64,000 nucleotides of DNA from Sediminibacterium sp. (GCF_019264485.1 NZ_JAHVAA010000011.1:434001-498000), one strand, 5' to 3'; shown: positions 1-10,313, counted from the first letter of the stretch. Translations and numbers: made by a program. The notes: generated from the sequence alone by a model not told the origin.

Positions 1-2
1 CG

Positions 3-476
3 AACGGCAAAAGGGTGGTGTATGAACCGCTTGCATATGGCACAGAGAAGATGTCGGAAACAGTAGTAGATGAATGGAAAAGGAAACTGAGGATCGCTGC
101 CGGCAGTATACAGTTTTTAGGGCGAATGAAAATGCTGAAGTTTTTTAGTAACCAGCCTTTAGCTGCATTTCAGTTCATGAGCCGGAAATTATTTCGATGG
201 CTCATTGTACCTTATTCATTGGTTGGATTATTGCTGATCGGGTCTTTACAAGTATTTCAGACCGATGACCGCTGGATACTGATTATCTGTATTGCTCAAT
301 TCTTTTTTTATTGCTGGGCAGTAGCGGGGTGGTTTTTTAGCAGGTACAGAGGATTGCCAGGCGTGTTTTTCTTTCCTTTTTATTTTGTTATGGCTAATGC
401 GGCCATTATTGCAGGAACCAGTCAATACATAATGGGTAAGTCATTTGTTTTATGGGTTCGGGTTAAGCGAAGTTAA
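3..476 (+). CDS. Membrane glycosyltransferase, family 2-like (C-terminal part only)
   Basis: The frame is open from the left edge and stops at 474-476, so the N-terminal part lies outside the window. The visible ~157 residues resemble the end of a processive GT2 enzyme (cellulose/hyaluronan-synthase-like), which transfers sugars from nucleotide-sugar donors at the inner membrane. A charged segment containing YEPLAYGTEKMSE and WKRKLRIAAGSIQ is typical of the stretch just after the catalytic QxxRW region. Three hydrophobic segments follow, at about residues 62-84, 88-110 and 119-138 of the visible part. The DxD and QxxRW motifs are out of view, so donor and product cannot be named. The gene converges with the SusD gene and shares its terminator. 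Confidence 0.7.
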   Translation, partial: NGKRVVYEPLAYGTEKMSETVVDEWKRKLRIAAGSIQFLGRMKMLKFFSNQPLAAFQFMSRKLFRWLIVPYSLVGLLLIGSLQVFQTDDRWILIICIAQFFFYCWAVAGWFFSRYRGLPGVFFFPFYFVMANAAIIAGTSQYIMGKSFVLWVRVKRS

Positions 477-482
477 GTACAT

Positions 483-518
483 AAAAAAACTCCCCGCCGA
501 GGCAGGGAGTTTTTTATT
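483..518. terminator. Bidirectional intrinsic terminator
   Basis: An A-tract and T-tract flank a stem of CTCCC/GGGAG, extended inward by GCC/GGC across a C/A mismatch. It lies between the convergent glycosyltransferase and susD genes and can stop transcription from both sides. Confidence 0.85.
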
Positions 519-537
519 CTTAAGATCGAAATCTGAA

Positions 538-2055
538 TTAGTATCCAGGATTCTGAACCAGGTTTTTATTGGCACCCAGTACACTTTCAGGAATTGGCAG
601 TGCCCATTCTCTTGCAGTAGCTGCAAGTGTGCAGTTACCGGCAGATGAGGTTGGCGTTCCGCAAATTGAACCACGCTGAATAATACGCGTAGTACGCTTC
701 AGGTCGAAGAAACGATGGCCTTCACCAAACATTTCTCTTCTTCTCTCATCAGCAATGGCGTTAATCAGTGCAGTACCGGTTAACACTACTGGTGTATAAC
801 CAGTGATACGTGCAGCACGCAAAGCATTCAGGTCGGCCAATGCAGTTACTTCATTGGCTCCTCCCAAACGGGCATTTGCTTCAGCACGGATCAGGTACAT
901 TTCACCACTACGCAGTGCAACGAAATTGGCATTACCATCTACAAGTGTTCCTTTACCTCTGTACTTGGTAATAGCAAGGTTCGGAGTAGGATTACCCGCG
1001 GCAGGTACATTGGTAAAGTAAGCCTGATAACGCAGGTCATTACTTTGAATTAAACCGGTAGTTCCAGCTGCTGTTGCTACTTCTGGAGCAGGTCTGAAAT
1101 AACTACGGTTACTTGTTGCAAAGAAAGCAATAAATGAAGGACCAGACTGACCAGCTTCAAACTGAACGTTCCAGATGATTTCTCCTCTGTCTGTTTGTTT
1201 GTACATACCGGTAAATGCAGACTGTGTGGTAGCCAGTGGACGACCATTCAGAGCGTTGGTAGCGGCAGTTGCAGCATCAGCCCAGTTACCTGCATAGAGG
1301 TTAACCCTTGCCAATAATGCATATACTGCATTACGATCGAGGAAGGGTCTGGTTAAACCGCTGGCAGGGTTTACCGCCTGATCTACATTTCCTAACAAAG
1401 TAACTGCCTGATTCAAATCTGCAAAAATGTTATCGTAGTAATCTTTATTATTATTACGAACAGGTTTTACAGAAGTAGAAACGGTGAAGTCTTTGATATA
1501 AGGCATTGCCAGATCAGCAGTACTGCTGCGATCATATTTTACCGCAAAAAAACGGAACAGATCGAAATGGGCCATGGCACGTAATGCGTAAGCCTGTCCT
1601 TTAATCCTGTTAGACTGTCCCTGGTTATTGGCATTGGTAAATTTGTCAACATCTCTCAGGATAATATTCGCGTGTGCGATGGTATTATACGGAGCAGAAT
1701 ACAAGCTTGTAATCTGGCCGGTTGATGAGTTGAAAATCCAGTCAGCCATTGCTCTTGAGTTAGCCAGTGTTTCGGCAGAAACCTCATAGAGGTTGTCGCT
1801 CATTACATCCGGCATTAGTGCCCAGCCAGAACCGGTACCACTACCGGATCCGAAATAATCGGCTGCTCTTAAACTTCCGTATGCACCTGTTAAAACTTCT
1901 TCCACCTGTTTCATGCTGGAAGGGTTACTCAAGGCATCCAGAGAAAATTCGGGAGTCAGTTCAATGACTTCCTTTTTGGAACACCCCTGCACCAATGTAA
2001 ATGCTGCAAAGGCGACGATTGTATTTTTTATGATCTTATTATACATATTATGCAT
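538..2055 (-). CDS. SusD/RagB-family starch-binding-like outer-membrane lipoprotein
   Basis: This is the glycan-binding lid of a SusC/SusD import complex on the cell surface. The 505-residue length is usual for the family. The N-terminus is a lipoprotein signal ending in LVQGC, with Cys25 as the lipidation site. The middle is the helical TPR-like SusD fold (ALRAMAHFDLFRFFAVKY is the characteristic helix). The C-terminal half holds ERRREMFGEGHRFFDLKRT, a hallmark segment near the end of SusD proteins, and the protein ends in NPGY. The ATG at 2055 is used; a second ATG at 2046 is also possible. It starts 12 bases after the susC stop, so the two are co-transcribed. The glycan bound cannot be read from sequence; xylan-derived material is inferred only from the neighbouring xylan genes. 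Confidence 0.95.
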   Translation of the reverse strand: MHNMYNKIIKNTIVAFAAFTLVQGCSKKEVIELTPEFSLDALSNPSSMKQVEEVLTGAYGSLRAADYFGSGSGTGSGWALMPDVMSDNLYEVSAETLANSRAMADWIFNSSTGQITSLYSAPYNTIAHANIILRDVDKFTNANNQGQSNRIKGQAYALRAMAHFDLFRFFAVKYDRSSTADLAMPYIKDFTVSTSVKPVRNNNKDYYDNIFADLNQAVTLLGNVDQAVNPASGLTRPFLDRNAVYALLARVNLYAGNWADAATAATNALNGRPLATTQSAFTGMYKQTDRGEIIWNVQFEAGQSGPSFIAFFATSNRSYFRPAPEVATAAGTTGLIQSNDLRYQAYFTNVPAAGNPTPNLAITKYRGKGTLVDGNANFVALRSGEMYLIRAEANARLGGANEVTALADLNALRAARITGYTPVVLTGTALINAIADERRREMFGEGHRFFDLKRTTRIIQRGSICGTPTSSAGNCTLAATAREWALPIPESVLGANKNLVQNPGY

Positions 2056-2067
2056 TTTGATTGGTGA

Positions 2068-5031
2068 TTAGAATCCAACATTCAGACCGATGGTTGTTTG
2101 TACCAGTGCTGGGTATTGTGCACCCACCAGCGATACTCCTGTTGCTTCAGGATCAAAGCCCTGGAATTTAGTACCAGTCCACCAGTTCTGACCCTGAACG
2201 AATACACGGGCAGAACGGATACCTGTTTTCGACAACAATTTAGTCGGAACAGTATAGCCTAATGTTACGTTACGTAATCTCCAGAAACTGCCGTCTTCCA
2301 GGAAGAAAGTAGTTTGTGTCTGATAAGGATTGGATGGGCCTAAAGCGGTAGCACCAGATGTTGGTCTTGGGATATTGGTAATATCACCGGGATTTCTCCA
2401 CTCTTTCAAGAGTTCAACCCACATATTATCAAAGAAATAAGTAGGGTTAACTACGTTGTTTTTATCATTGTTATACTGTACCCTGTTGAGGAAGAAGTTC
2501 AACTGAGCACTCAGGTCGAAACCTTTGTAAGACCATGATGAAGTGATACCACCAAACCATGGGGCATCTGAAGTACCCTGGTACACTTTATCATTTGGTG
2601 TGTATACCATGGTAGTGCTCTTATCTTTCTTCTGGTATTGCGCGTTACCATTAGCAGGGTTAACACCAGCATACGGAACGAGGTATAAAGTATTCAGCGC
2701 TTTTCCTTCTTTCAGGATAGTGATACCAGCTACAACTGAGTCTGTAGGCAGGTCAATAATTCTGTTCTGGTTGTAAGTGAGGTTAGCAGCAATAGTCCAT
2801 GAGAAATCTTTTGCTCTTAACACATCACCACGGAGTGATAATTCAATACCACGGTTACGTAAGCTACCGAAGTTACTTGGAATGCTACCAAAACCACTGA
2901 TAGACGGATCGATTGGAAGTGCATAGAACAGATCAAGTGTTTTTCTGTCATACAATTCAATACTACCACTCAGTCTTCTTTTCAGGATAGAGAAGTCGAT
3001 ACCAACGTTGATCGTACGGTTGGTTTCCCAACGGTAGTCTAAGTTACCTGGTGATCCTGGAGACCATCCACTAACACCTGCATAGGTAGAGCGACCGAAG
3101 ATAGGAATAGGGAAGTCACCAGCCTGTGTATTGTTGTTACCGGTTGTACCGATACTGGCACGTAAACTCAGGTTATCAAACAATTTGCTGTTCTCCATGA
3201 ATTTCTCCGAAGAAACAGACCATGTAACACCCACAGAACCAAAGTTCGCATAACGGTTGTTTACACCAAAACGTGAAGAACCATCGCGACGGCCTACTAA
3301 GGTTAGGTAATATTTACTGTCGTAACCATAGTTGAAAATACCGAAGTAAGACTGGATACCATTTCTGCTACCACCACCACCAATGGCAGGGATATAGTTA
3401 GCATTGGCGGTACTACCTGCAGTTAAACCTGCTTCGTTGGTAAAGCCATTAGTGAAACCATAACCGGTAAAACCAAAGTTTCTTGAATCACTCTTAACAA
3501 CTTCTGTAAATATCCCACCATCAAACTCATGCTTACCAAAGTTTTGCTTGTAGTTGATAGAAGTAGTTCCGGTATAACGGAAATTCCAGGCACTATTTCT
3601 GCTCAATGCACCGGCTCTTGCCTGAGCACCTGCGGTACGTGGGTCGTTAAATGCTGTAGATTCGTTATTGGTATAATCAATACCCCAGTTAGTTCTGGCA
3701 GATAAACCTTTCAGGAAAGGGAAATGGAATTCCAGGTAACTGGTTGCCACTGTTTTTATCTGGATAGAATTATTATAATCAAGGAACAGTTCCATGGCAC
3801 CGTTAGGCTGACCAGAAGTCAGGTAACCAGGACCACCGAATTGCTGAAAATCTCCAGTTCTTGGGTCTCTGTCTCTTTCATAAGGGTTAGACCAACGGAT
3901 AGCATTCAATGGAGTTGCCAGACCTGTATTGGCTTCACCTGTTTGTTTCAGTTTAGAGAAACCTGCCTGCAGGTTAATACCAAAGCGCCAGTTTTTAATG
4001 GTATTGTCTACGTTGATACGGGCAGTATAACGTTTTAAACCAGTAGTTTGAACGATACCTTCCTGATCCATATAAGATAATGAAGCAAAGAATTTGCTGG
4101 TAGCAGTACCACCGCTTGCACTGATCATGTGCTGATGGGTCATACCTGTTTGCATTAAAGCATCTTTCCAGCTAAAGTTTACTTTGCGTAAGCTGTCTGC
4201 TTCAGCAGTAGTCCAACCGTAAGGGTTACCACGCTGTAATTCATAGGTAATTTTCTGATCGCTGTTCATCATCACCAGGCGATCCTGAGGCAATGTGCTC
4301 CATCCCACTTGAGCATCATAGTTCAGTTGCAGTGTTCCTGCACGACCGCGGCGGGTAGAAATAACGATTACGCCATTTGCACCACGAGAACCGTACATAG
4401 CTGTAGCCACGGCATCTTTCAGCAATTCAACACGCTCAAAGTCGCCCTGGTTTAAGCTGGAGAAGTCAGCAGCAGTAATTTCAATACCATCCATAATATA
4501 TAATGGTACGTTACCACCACTGATTGAACCATTACCACGGATACGAACAACGGCATTAGCACCTGGCTGACCGCTATTGGCAATAACAGAAACACCCGCA
4601 GCCTGACCCTGAAGGGCCTGGTCGAATGAACCAAAAGGTTGTTTCTTCACCTCCTGGGCTGATACGTTGGCAATGGCACCAGAGAATTTCTTACGCTGGA
4701 TGCTGGTATAACCGGTTACAACAACTTCAGATACACTGTTGGCATCTGCAGTAGTTAATGTAATGGATAAAGCACTTCCTGTTAAGGTTACGGTACGGTC
4801 GTTATAACCGATGGAAGTAACCACGATAGAAGTGGTGGCCGTAGGCACAGCAACCGAAAAGTCGCCACTCGCACTGGTGGCGCCAACTGGTTTGCCATTG
4901 GCACTAATGGTAGCACCGGAAATAGGTGTACCATTCGATTCTGTTACCTTACCGGTAACAGTTTTGTTTTGAGCGAATGCAGATGCTGTAAAAAGCATAA
5001 GCACCGTCAGTAGTGATACAAGTTTTCTCAT
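2068..5031 (-). CDS. SusC/RagA-family TonB-linked outer-membrane transporter
   Basis: This is the TonB-dependent beta-barrel that imports oligosaccharides with its SusD partner. The order is signal peptide (residues 1-20, ending ASAFAQ), one carboxypeptidase-regulatory-like beta-sandwich domain (about 23-100), a plug with the SusC signature SVSEVVVTGYTSIQRKK and later VRIRGNGSI and PLYIMDGIE, then the barrel ending in GLNVGF with a C-terminal Phe. The 987 residues are typical. The ATG at 5031 is preferred because the frame can be extended only to a TTG at 5040. There is no N-terminal STN domain, so FecR/FecI-type signalling is not indicated. It heads a two-gene unit with susD. The divergent neighbour is a large T9SS-exported protein. 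Confidence 0.95.
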   Translation of the reverse strand: MRKLVSLLTVLMLFTASAFAQNKTVTGKVTESNGTPISGATISANGKPVGATSASGDFSVAVPTATTSIVVTSIGYNDRTVTLTGSALSITLTTADANSVSEVVVTGYTSIQRKKFSGAIANVSAQEVKKQPFGSFDQALQGQAAGVSVIANSGQPGANAVVRIRGNGSISGGNVPLYIMDGIEITAADFSSLNQGDFERVELLKDAVATAMYGSRGANGVIVISTRRGRAGTLQLNYDAQVGWSTLPQDRLVMMNSDQKITYELQRGNPYGWTTAEADSLRKVNFSWKDALMQTGMTHQHMISASGGTATSKFFASLSYMDQEGIVQTTGLKRYTARINVDNTIKNWRFGINLQAGFSKLKQTGEANTGLATPLNAIRWSNPYERDRDPRTGDFQQFGGPGYLTSGQPNGAMELFLDYNNSIQIKTVATSYLEFHFPFLKGLSARTNWGIDYTNNESTAFNDPRTAGAQARAGALSRNSAWNFRYTGTTSINYKQNFGKHEFDGGIFTEVVKSDSRNFGFTGYGFTNGFTNEAGLTAGSTANANYIPAIGGGGSRNGIQSYFGIFNYGYDSKYYLTLVGRRDGSSRFGVNNRYANFGSVGVTWSVSSEKFMENSKLFDNLSLRASIGTTGNNNTQAGDFPIPIFGRSTYAGVSGWSPGSPGNLDYRWETNRTINVGIDFSILKRRLSGSIELYDRKTLDLFYALPIDPSISGFGSIPSNFGSLRNRGIELSLRGDVLRAKDFSWTIAANLTYNQNRIIDLPTDSVVAGITILKEGKALNTLYLVPYAGVNPANGNAQYQKKDKSTTMVYTPNDKVYQGTSDAPWFGGITSSWSYKGFDLSAQLNFFLNRVQYNNDKNNVVNPTYFFDNMWVELLKEWRNPGDITNIPRPTSGATALGPSNPYQTQTTFFLEDGSFWRLRNVTLGYTVPTKLLSKTGIRSARVFVQGQNWWTGTKFQGFDPEATGVSLVGAQYPALVQTTIGLNVGF

Positions 5032-5678
5032 TTGTTCCAATTTTTAAAAGTTTAGGCTTGTTTCATAAAATGTAGTGGGTACATTTTCGTTTAGGTGATG
5101 GAAAATTTTAATGGTGTTTGATTAATTTCTTTCTTTTCGGTATTTTTCTATCCAATACCTCAAAAAGTATCTTTTTTACTGTTTTTAAATGGTAAAGTGA
5201 GTTTAAATGACAAACGATGCTTCTTTCGAATAAATGATATTTCATTATCTACAGCACAAAATCTCACAACGTCAGTTTTTCTAAAGGCAGGATCGAAGCA
5301 TCAGCACCTTAAATAAGACCACCAGCGGGTCAAAGTGCTGCATTAATAGGTGTAAATGTTAATAAAAGATTAATGCAAACAAAAAAATAAATAAATATTA
5401 TTTTATTATATGCTCAAGTATATTTAAATGAATTTTTTAAGTGTTATTTTTTTTGAAATAAGAGGATATTTATGGTCGATTTTGCCGGCTAAAATCTCCT
5501 GGAAAATTAACAAAAGGCTGAAATATTGATCAATCAAGCCAGGTTTTTTCTACTATCCCTGCGAGGAAAACACCGTACATTTTCTAAAAAATACCGTTTT
5601 TTCCACATTGAATTAACAGTTAATATGCAATTGATTATTAACGTTTTGTAACCCTAACTAACCCCAAAACGAAAACGT
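5032..5678. other. AT-rich divergent intergenic region (susC and T9SS protein)
   Basis: This 647-base gap must hold the promoters of both divergent genes. It is strongly AT-rich, with A/T runs around 5380-5460. I found no convincing Bacteroidota promoter (TTTG, about 20 bases, TAnnTTTG) on either strand. A small inverted repeat is visible: CAGCAC at 5305-5310 and GTGCTG at 5335-5340. No open frame here looks like a gene. Confidence 0.5.
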
Positions 5679-8600
5679 ATGGAAAAAAAGCTACGCATTT
5701 TTCTCACCCTTTTATCTATTGTATTGATCAGTATCACTACAAAGGCGCAAACGAATTACTACGTTTCTGCCACAGATGGGGATAATCTGAACGATGGATT
5801 AAGTGCTGCAACAGCTAAAGCTACTATTACTGCAGCAGTAGATGCTGCATCAGCTGGAGACATCATTCATATAGGTGCCGGTACTTATGTTCAATCTTCT
5901 ACCATTCAATTGAATAAATCAGTTACACTCAAGCCGGTTGGTATTGCCGGGTCGGTAACCATTCAAACCAGTGGTTCCGCTTATCTGTTTTTGGTAACCG
6001 CTCCACAGGTTTCCATCCGCGACCTGGTAATTACTAAAACAGATGATTCACCCAGCCATAACCTTATTGGCGTTCAGGCCAGTAATTTTGAACTGGCAGG
6101 ATGTACCATCAGTGGCCAATATGCCATGACCGGTGGAAATGTTTCCCGTGCACTGGAAATATCGGGCGGACTAACCGGATTGAATATTCATGATAATACC
6201 ATTTATAATCTCCGTCAACCCGGCTATATCAATAACAATGTAACAGGTACCATTGCCAATAATCATGTGTACGGTACCCGTGGATGGGTACTGTTATCAG
6301 ACTGTTCCATCAGTTTTACCGGTAACCAATGGGGTTCTGGGGCTAATGCCAATTATTATGATATTGCCATTCTGAATGCTGCAGTGAATAAATACACTGA
6401 TATCGCTGCAGTGAGTGCAGCAAATAATAATGCAAACATCGAAAACCAGCACAGCTCATATGGAGCTCCTGTTTTGTCTATTGTATATGTAGATGCTTCC
6501 TATGCAGGTACTACCAAAAATGGGTCTGTTCGTGATCCGTATGCAACTATTACACAGGCTATCCCCCGTGTTGCAACCGGTGGTAAAATCATCGTTGCAC
6601 CAGGAACTTATACTGGTAATATTACCATCAACAAACAGGGTATTAGTTTACTATCTACCGGAGGAGCTTCTGTAACACATATTAATTCAACCGTTATTGG
6701 TCTAAATACTGTTGCACTTAGTTCTGGTACTAATAATGTAACCATTGGTGCTCCCGGTAAAGGTTTTACCATTACAGGTTTTGATAGTAATGGTTCATCA
6801 GAAACGGGTGCTGTTTATTTATTGGGAAGTCATACCAATATCCGTATCGAGGGAAATGAAATTGTAGCAAATGGAGAACATGGTATCGGTTCCAATTTTA
6901 ATACTGCTATTGACAATATCATCATCAATCAGAATACTTTTTCGGGTAAAACATTTGCGGGGGCAGAACCAGGCGGTTGCGGTTCTACGGGACAATTTGT
7001 AGCCGGTAACAATATTCCCAGACAATTAGTAGTATTAGGAGGAAGCAATACTGTAACCAATTCGAAGAATGTAAGTTTTACCAATAACAGGGTAATTGGT
7101 ACAACCGGTGGATACAATAGTGCTTCCGGATGTTTTCAGGGAAATACACAGATAACTATCGATGTAATTGGTGCTTTTATTTCCGGAAATATTTTTGATG
7201 GTGTTACCACAACAGGATCAAGTTTACGTACAAGAGGTAATGCTACTTCTATCAGTTGTAATACTTTTTATAACAGAAACCTGGGCGAGGGAGCTACCCA
7301 TATTTTCTTTTTCGATCAGGATCCTTTAACCGGAGCAGTACCCAATACCATTCATGGTGTATTGGAAGCCAATGCATTTCCGGGTGGAGGAACCGGTTTC
7401 ATAGCAGGTAATATTCCTGGCAATTCCGGAACTTATTTTATCTATAGAGATACAGTACAGGCAACAGCCGTAAATGCAGCATTGGGAAATATATATCCAA
7501 TGGCAAACGGTTTTGCCGGCCTGGCCACATTCGTTCGCCCTTTGTTTGATTACAGTGTGGTGAATGATGCCAATGCCTGTGGTGGTACTGTAACACTTCA
7601 AACACCCGAAACCTATAGCTATTGTGCTAACAACGCTTCTGTAACCAAAGATTTCCAAGGTGCTTTCTTCCCGATTGGAACTACAAAAGTTACCTGGACT
7701 ATTACAGACAGTAACGGTAATACCGATACAGCTTCTCAGTATGTAACAGTAATCGATAATGAAAACCCGACCATCGAAGCCATGCCTGCCACTACGTTGT
7801 GTTATAATGCATCGGGCAATTATCAGGTGCCATCATTAGTAGCCACAGATAATTGTGGAATCTATTCTGTGTCATATGTCATCACAGGTGCCACCAACAG
7901 AACAGGAACTGGTTTGGATGCCAGTGGTAATTTTAATGTAGGCAGTTCCACTATCACTTTTACGGTAATGGATGTAAATGGAAATATAAAAACGGGTTCT
8001 ACAGATGTAATCATCACTGCAGCGCCGGTTGCAGCATATACAGTAAGTACACCCGATGCCTTTTGTAACCAGCTTGTATTAACCGCCAATGCTGCTCCGG
8101 GAGCAAGTTATACCTGGAAGCAGGGTACAACAACAGTTTCAACTCAACAAACACTTGGTCTTGGCTTAACGAATACTGATGGAACCTATGAATTAACCAC
8201 CACCACTTCAAACGGTTGCACTTCTTCACCTGTTACATATGTTTACAACAAACAGACGGTTGCGGGCAATTATACAATCCTTGTAGCCAATGATGTAAAA
8301 CTGGGTGTTGGCAATAAAGTGGTTACAGGAAGTGTAGGTGTGATGAACACGCTGGGAAGGGCCATTTTTGAACAAAACAGTTCAGTCGCAGGAATGGGTG
8401 CATTTGTAAAAGCACCCAAGGTATATAAATACGGAACGGGTATCAACCTCGCATCTGTAATATTGGGAAGAGCAACTGTAACACTTCCAAGCATGAAGTA
8501 TAATACGGCCTCAACAAAAAACCTGCGTAATTATACTGTGAACAGGAATACTACAGTCACTTTAAGCGGTAATTATGCAGACCTGATCATCCGTGAAGGG

Positions 8601-9371
8601 GCTAATGTGGTTTTAAGCGGTGATAATTTTAAAACAATCTGTATTGGTGCAGGCGCACGGGTACAGTTTACTGCTTCAGTGATCAATATATCCGATATGG
8701 TAGTGGAAGCCGGAACAAGTTCAGCCAATACCACCGTACGTTTTGCTGCAGATGCAGAAATGAAAATTACGGGCAGTGCACAACTCATGTCTAACACAAG
8801 AGTAAACCCCGATCAGCGAAAAGTTACTTTTTACATGGGCGACAGTAATAATGATGATGAGCGCTTTACTGTTACCGGGACCAATATTCAGTTCACAGGA
8901 AATGTATACCTGCCAAAAGGCCTCATAAAACTGAACCCTGATGGCAGAAGCAGCAGTACAAATTCCAATGTATTCATGACAGGTTTCTTTATTACACAGA
9001 ACCTGGAAAGCACACTGCCAAACGTTACCTGGAATAGTTATTCATGTGGTAATGCTTTACCGGTTGTTTCAAGCGGATGGACTTCTTCACAGTTCACAAC
9101 AGCAGAGAACAAAACAACTGATGAAAGCTTTACAGTGCAGGTTATCGGAAATCCTTCAACCAGTTATTTCACCCTGAAATTACAAAGCAGCAGCCAGGCA
9201 GCAGTACAGATCAGGGTAACAGATGCTACTGGCCGGATGGTAGAAGCAAAAGCCAATAATAATGCCAACAGCACTGTTCAGATTGGACATGATTTCAAAC
9301 CGGGTATTTACTATGCTGAATTACTACAGGGCTCAAGCCATAAAGTGGTTCAGTTAATGAAACTGCGTTAA
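5679..9371 (+). CDS. Secreted multidomain beta-helix/HYR protein with type IX secretion sorting domain
   Basis: A 1230-residue exported protein. Residues 1-24 are a signal peptide (ending TTKAQ). Two parallel beta-helix blocks follow, each opened by a YYVSATDGDN or VYVDASYAG type start and a later GTY (about 25-250 and 265-620), the pattern of DUF1565/pectate-lyase-fold proteins. HYR/Ig-like repeats with TDSNGNTDTASQYVTVIDN lie near 645-780 and a PKD/Ig-like segment near 785-855. A further solenoid-like region follows at about 860-1130. The last 80 residues (VQVIGNPSTSYFTLKL through GIYYAELLQ) form a type-A T9SS C-terminal domain, so the protein should cross the outer membrane and be anchored or released. 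No catalytic residues were recognised. Its position beside susCD and the xylan locus suggests polymer binding or depolymerisation, which is unproven. Confidence 0.85.
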   Translation: MEKKLRIFLTLLSIVLISITTKAQTNYYVSATDGDNLNDGLSAATAKATITAAVDAASAGDIIHIGAGTYVQSSTIQLNKSVTLKPVGIAGSVTIQTSGSAYLFLVTAPQVSIRDLVITKTDDSPSHNLIGVQASNFELAGCTISGQYAMTGGNVSRALEISGGLTGLNIHDNTIYNLRQPGYINNNVTGTIANNHVYGTRGWVLLSDCSISFTGNQWGSGANANYYDIAILNAAVNKYTDIAAVSAANNNANIENQHSSYGAPVLSIVYVDASYAGTTKNGSVRDPYATITQAIPRVATGGKIIVAPGTYTGNITINKQGISLLSTGGASVTHINSTVIGLNTVALSSGTNNVTIGAPGKGFTITGFDSNGSSETGAVYLLGSHTNIRIEGNEIVANGEHGIGSNFNTAIDNIIINQNTFSGKTFAGAEPGGCGSTGQFVAGNNIPRQLVVLGGSNTVTNSKNVSFTNNRVIGTTGGYNSASGCFQGNTQITIDVIGAFISGNIFDGVTTTGSSLRTRGNATSISCNTFYNRNLGEGATHIFFFDQDPLTGAVPNTIHGVLEANAFPGGGTGFIAGNIPGNSGTYFIYRDTVQATAVNAALGNIYPMANGFAGLATFVRPLFDYSVVNDANACGGTVTLQTPETYSYCANNASVTKDFQGAFFPIGTTKVTWTITDSNGNTDTASQYVTVIDNENPTIEAMPATTLCYNASGNYQVPSLVATDNCGIYSVSYVITGATNRTGTGLDASGNFNVGSSTITFTVMDVNGNIKTGSTDVIITAAPVAAYTVSTPDAFCNQLVLTANAAPGASYTWKQGTTTVSTQQTLGLGLTNTDGTYELTTTTSNGCTSSPVTYVYNKQTVAGNYTILVANDVKLGVGNKVVTGSVGVMNTLGRAIFEQNSSVAGMGAFVKAPKVYKYGTGINLASVILGRATVTLPSMKYNTASTKNLRNYTVNRNTTVTLSGNYADLIIREGANVVLSGDNFKTICIGAGARVQFTASVINISDMVVEAGTSSANTTVRFAADAEMKITGSAQLMSNTRVNPDQRKVTFYMGDSNNDDERFTVTGTNIQFTGNVYLPKGLIKLNPDGRSSSTNSNVFMTGFFITQNLESTLPNVTWNSYSCGNALPVVSSGWTSSQFTTAENKTTDESFTVQVIGNPSTSYFTLKLQSSSQAAVQIRVTDATGRMVEAKANNNANSTVQIGHDFKPGIYYAELLQGSSHKVVQLMKLR

Positions 9372-9402
9372 TCCCCCTTGCCATACCAATTGCTTAATGC
9401 CT

Positions 9403-9433
9403 GAGGCCCGCCATTTGGCGGGCCTCTTTTTTC
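9403..9433 (+). terminator. Strong intrinsic terminator
   Basis: A perfect 10-bp stem (GAGGCCCGCC, loop ATTT, GGCGGGCCTC) is followed by a run of T. It ends the T9SS protein transcript. Confidence 0.93.
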
Positions 9434-9520
9434 TCTGCGGTCTACCCCCGCGTTCTTCTTTCTCTGCGGTGATGATTTGAGTATGATTCACCGCAGAGAA
9501 AGGAGAACGCAGAGATTTCG
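9434..9520. repeat. Long inverted repeat, copy A of the CTCTGCGG family
   Basis: The arms at 9450-9472 and 9488-9510 are reverse complements over 23 bp with one mismatch, around a 15-base centre. The core is TTTCTCTGCGGTG. A second member of the same family lies at 41740-41847. Copy A sits between the T9SS gene terminator and the 3' end of the deacetylase gene. Confidence 0.85.
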
Positions 9521-9528
9521 TGAGGAGA

Positions 9529-10302
9529 TTATTTTTGGAAAGACTTAATATGAGCTGCTACTTCTACCATGGGTGCAACAAGAATATCTTTTTCATTTTG
9601 TTTGAGGTAGGTTAGAAACTGACGATGGGCACTGAGCGATACATCCAATCCATTTCCGCCACCCACACCATGAAAAAGTATAACCAGTAAAGAATTAGTG
9701 GCAACCGCTTTTTTTACCCATTCAATCATTTCTTCTGCTGAATGATTGTTCACCATATAACAATCAACATTGTATAAATCAATCTCATTGATTTTGTGCA
9801 TTTGATTCCTTACGGCTCTGGCGGCAACAAAATCATTCTTCATCGCATGGATAAAACCAGAGTCTCCAATTTTCATATCACCACAGGTATAGGCAAATGT
9901 TCTTTTAGTTTTTCCATCCAGGGCATGCAAAAAAAGATTGGTCATGCGGGTTTCGTCTATCATTTGCTGAACAGTATAGCTTCTCATATCGTATTCAGGC
10001 TTTACCCATTCTCTCCCTTTACCACCTACACAAGGATGAAAAAGGGTATGATTGCCCAATTCGTGCCCTTTTTTATCAAGATTTTTCCACTCATTCATTC
10101 TTTTCTGTACAGAATTGGAAAAAGCAGTAACGTAAAAACTGGCTTTAAGTCCCAATGAGTCGAGTAATGGTGCTGCATTGTCGAGATGCTGGTCAAGGGC
10201 ATCATCATATGTAATTACCACGGCACATTTTTTCCCGTTCCAGGGTTGTGCATCGATACGTGCAACAGTAAAAAATAGCAAGAAACAAAGCAGGGCTCTC
10301 AT
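9529..10302 (-). CDS. Polysaccharide deacetylase (NodB fold, CE4-like), exported
   Basis: A predicted metal-dependent deacetylase of 257 residues with a signal peptide (1-18, ending RIDAQ). Motif 1 is TYDDA (Asp33-Asp34, where most family members have TFDDG). Motif 2 is NHTLFHP, giving the metal ligands His85 and His89. The later part has the conserved SFYVTA and a HGVGGG stretch near residue 215 that would hold the C-terminal catalytic region. CE4 enzymes remove acetyl groups from xylan, chitin or peptidoglycan; as the last gene of the xylan operon (11 bases after GH30), acetyl-xylan is the likeliest substrate. That assignment is by context. Confidence 0.8.
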   Translation of the reverse strand: MRALLCFLLFFTVARIDAQPWNGKKCAVVITYDDALDQHLDNAAPLLDSLGLKASFYVTAFSNSVQKRMNEWKNLDKKGHELGNHTLFHPCVGGKGREWVKPEYDMRSYTVQQMIDETRMTNLFLHALDGKTKRTFAYTCGDMKIGDSGFIHAMKNDFVAARAVRNQMHKINEIDLYNVDCYMVNNHSAEEMIEWVKKAVATNSLLVILFHGVGGGNGLDVSLSAHRQFLTYLKQNEKDILVAPMVEVAAHIKSFQK

Positions 10303-10313
10303 AATATTGAAAA

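Noticed and set aside
5032-5678. Promoter calls for susC and the T9SS gene
   Set aside because: No TTTG and TAnnTTTG pair at proper spacing was found on either strand; calling one would be a guess.
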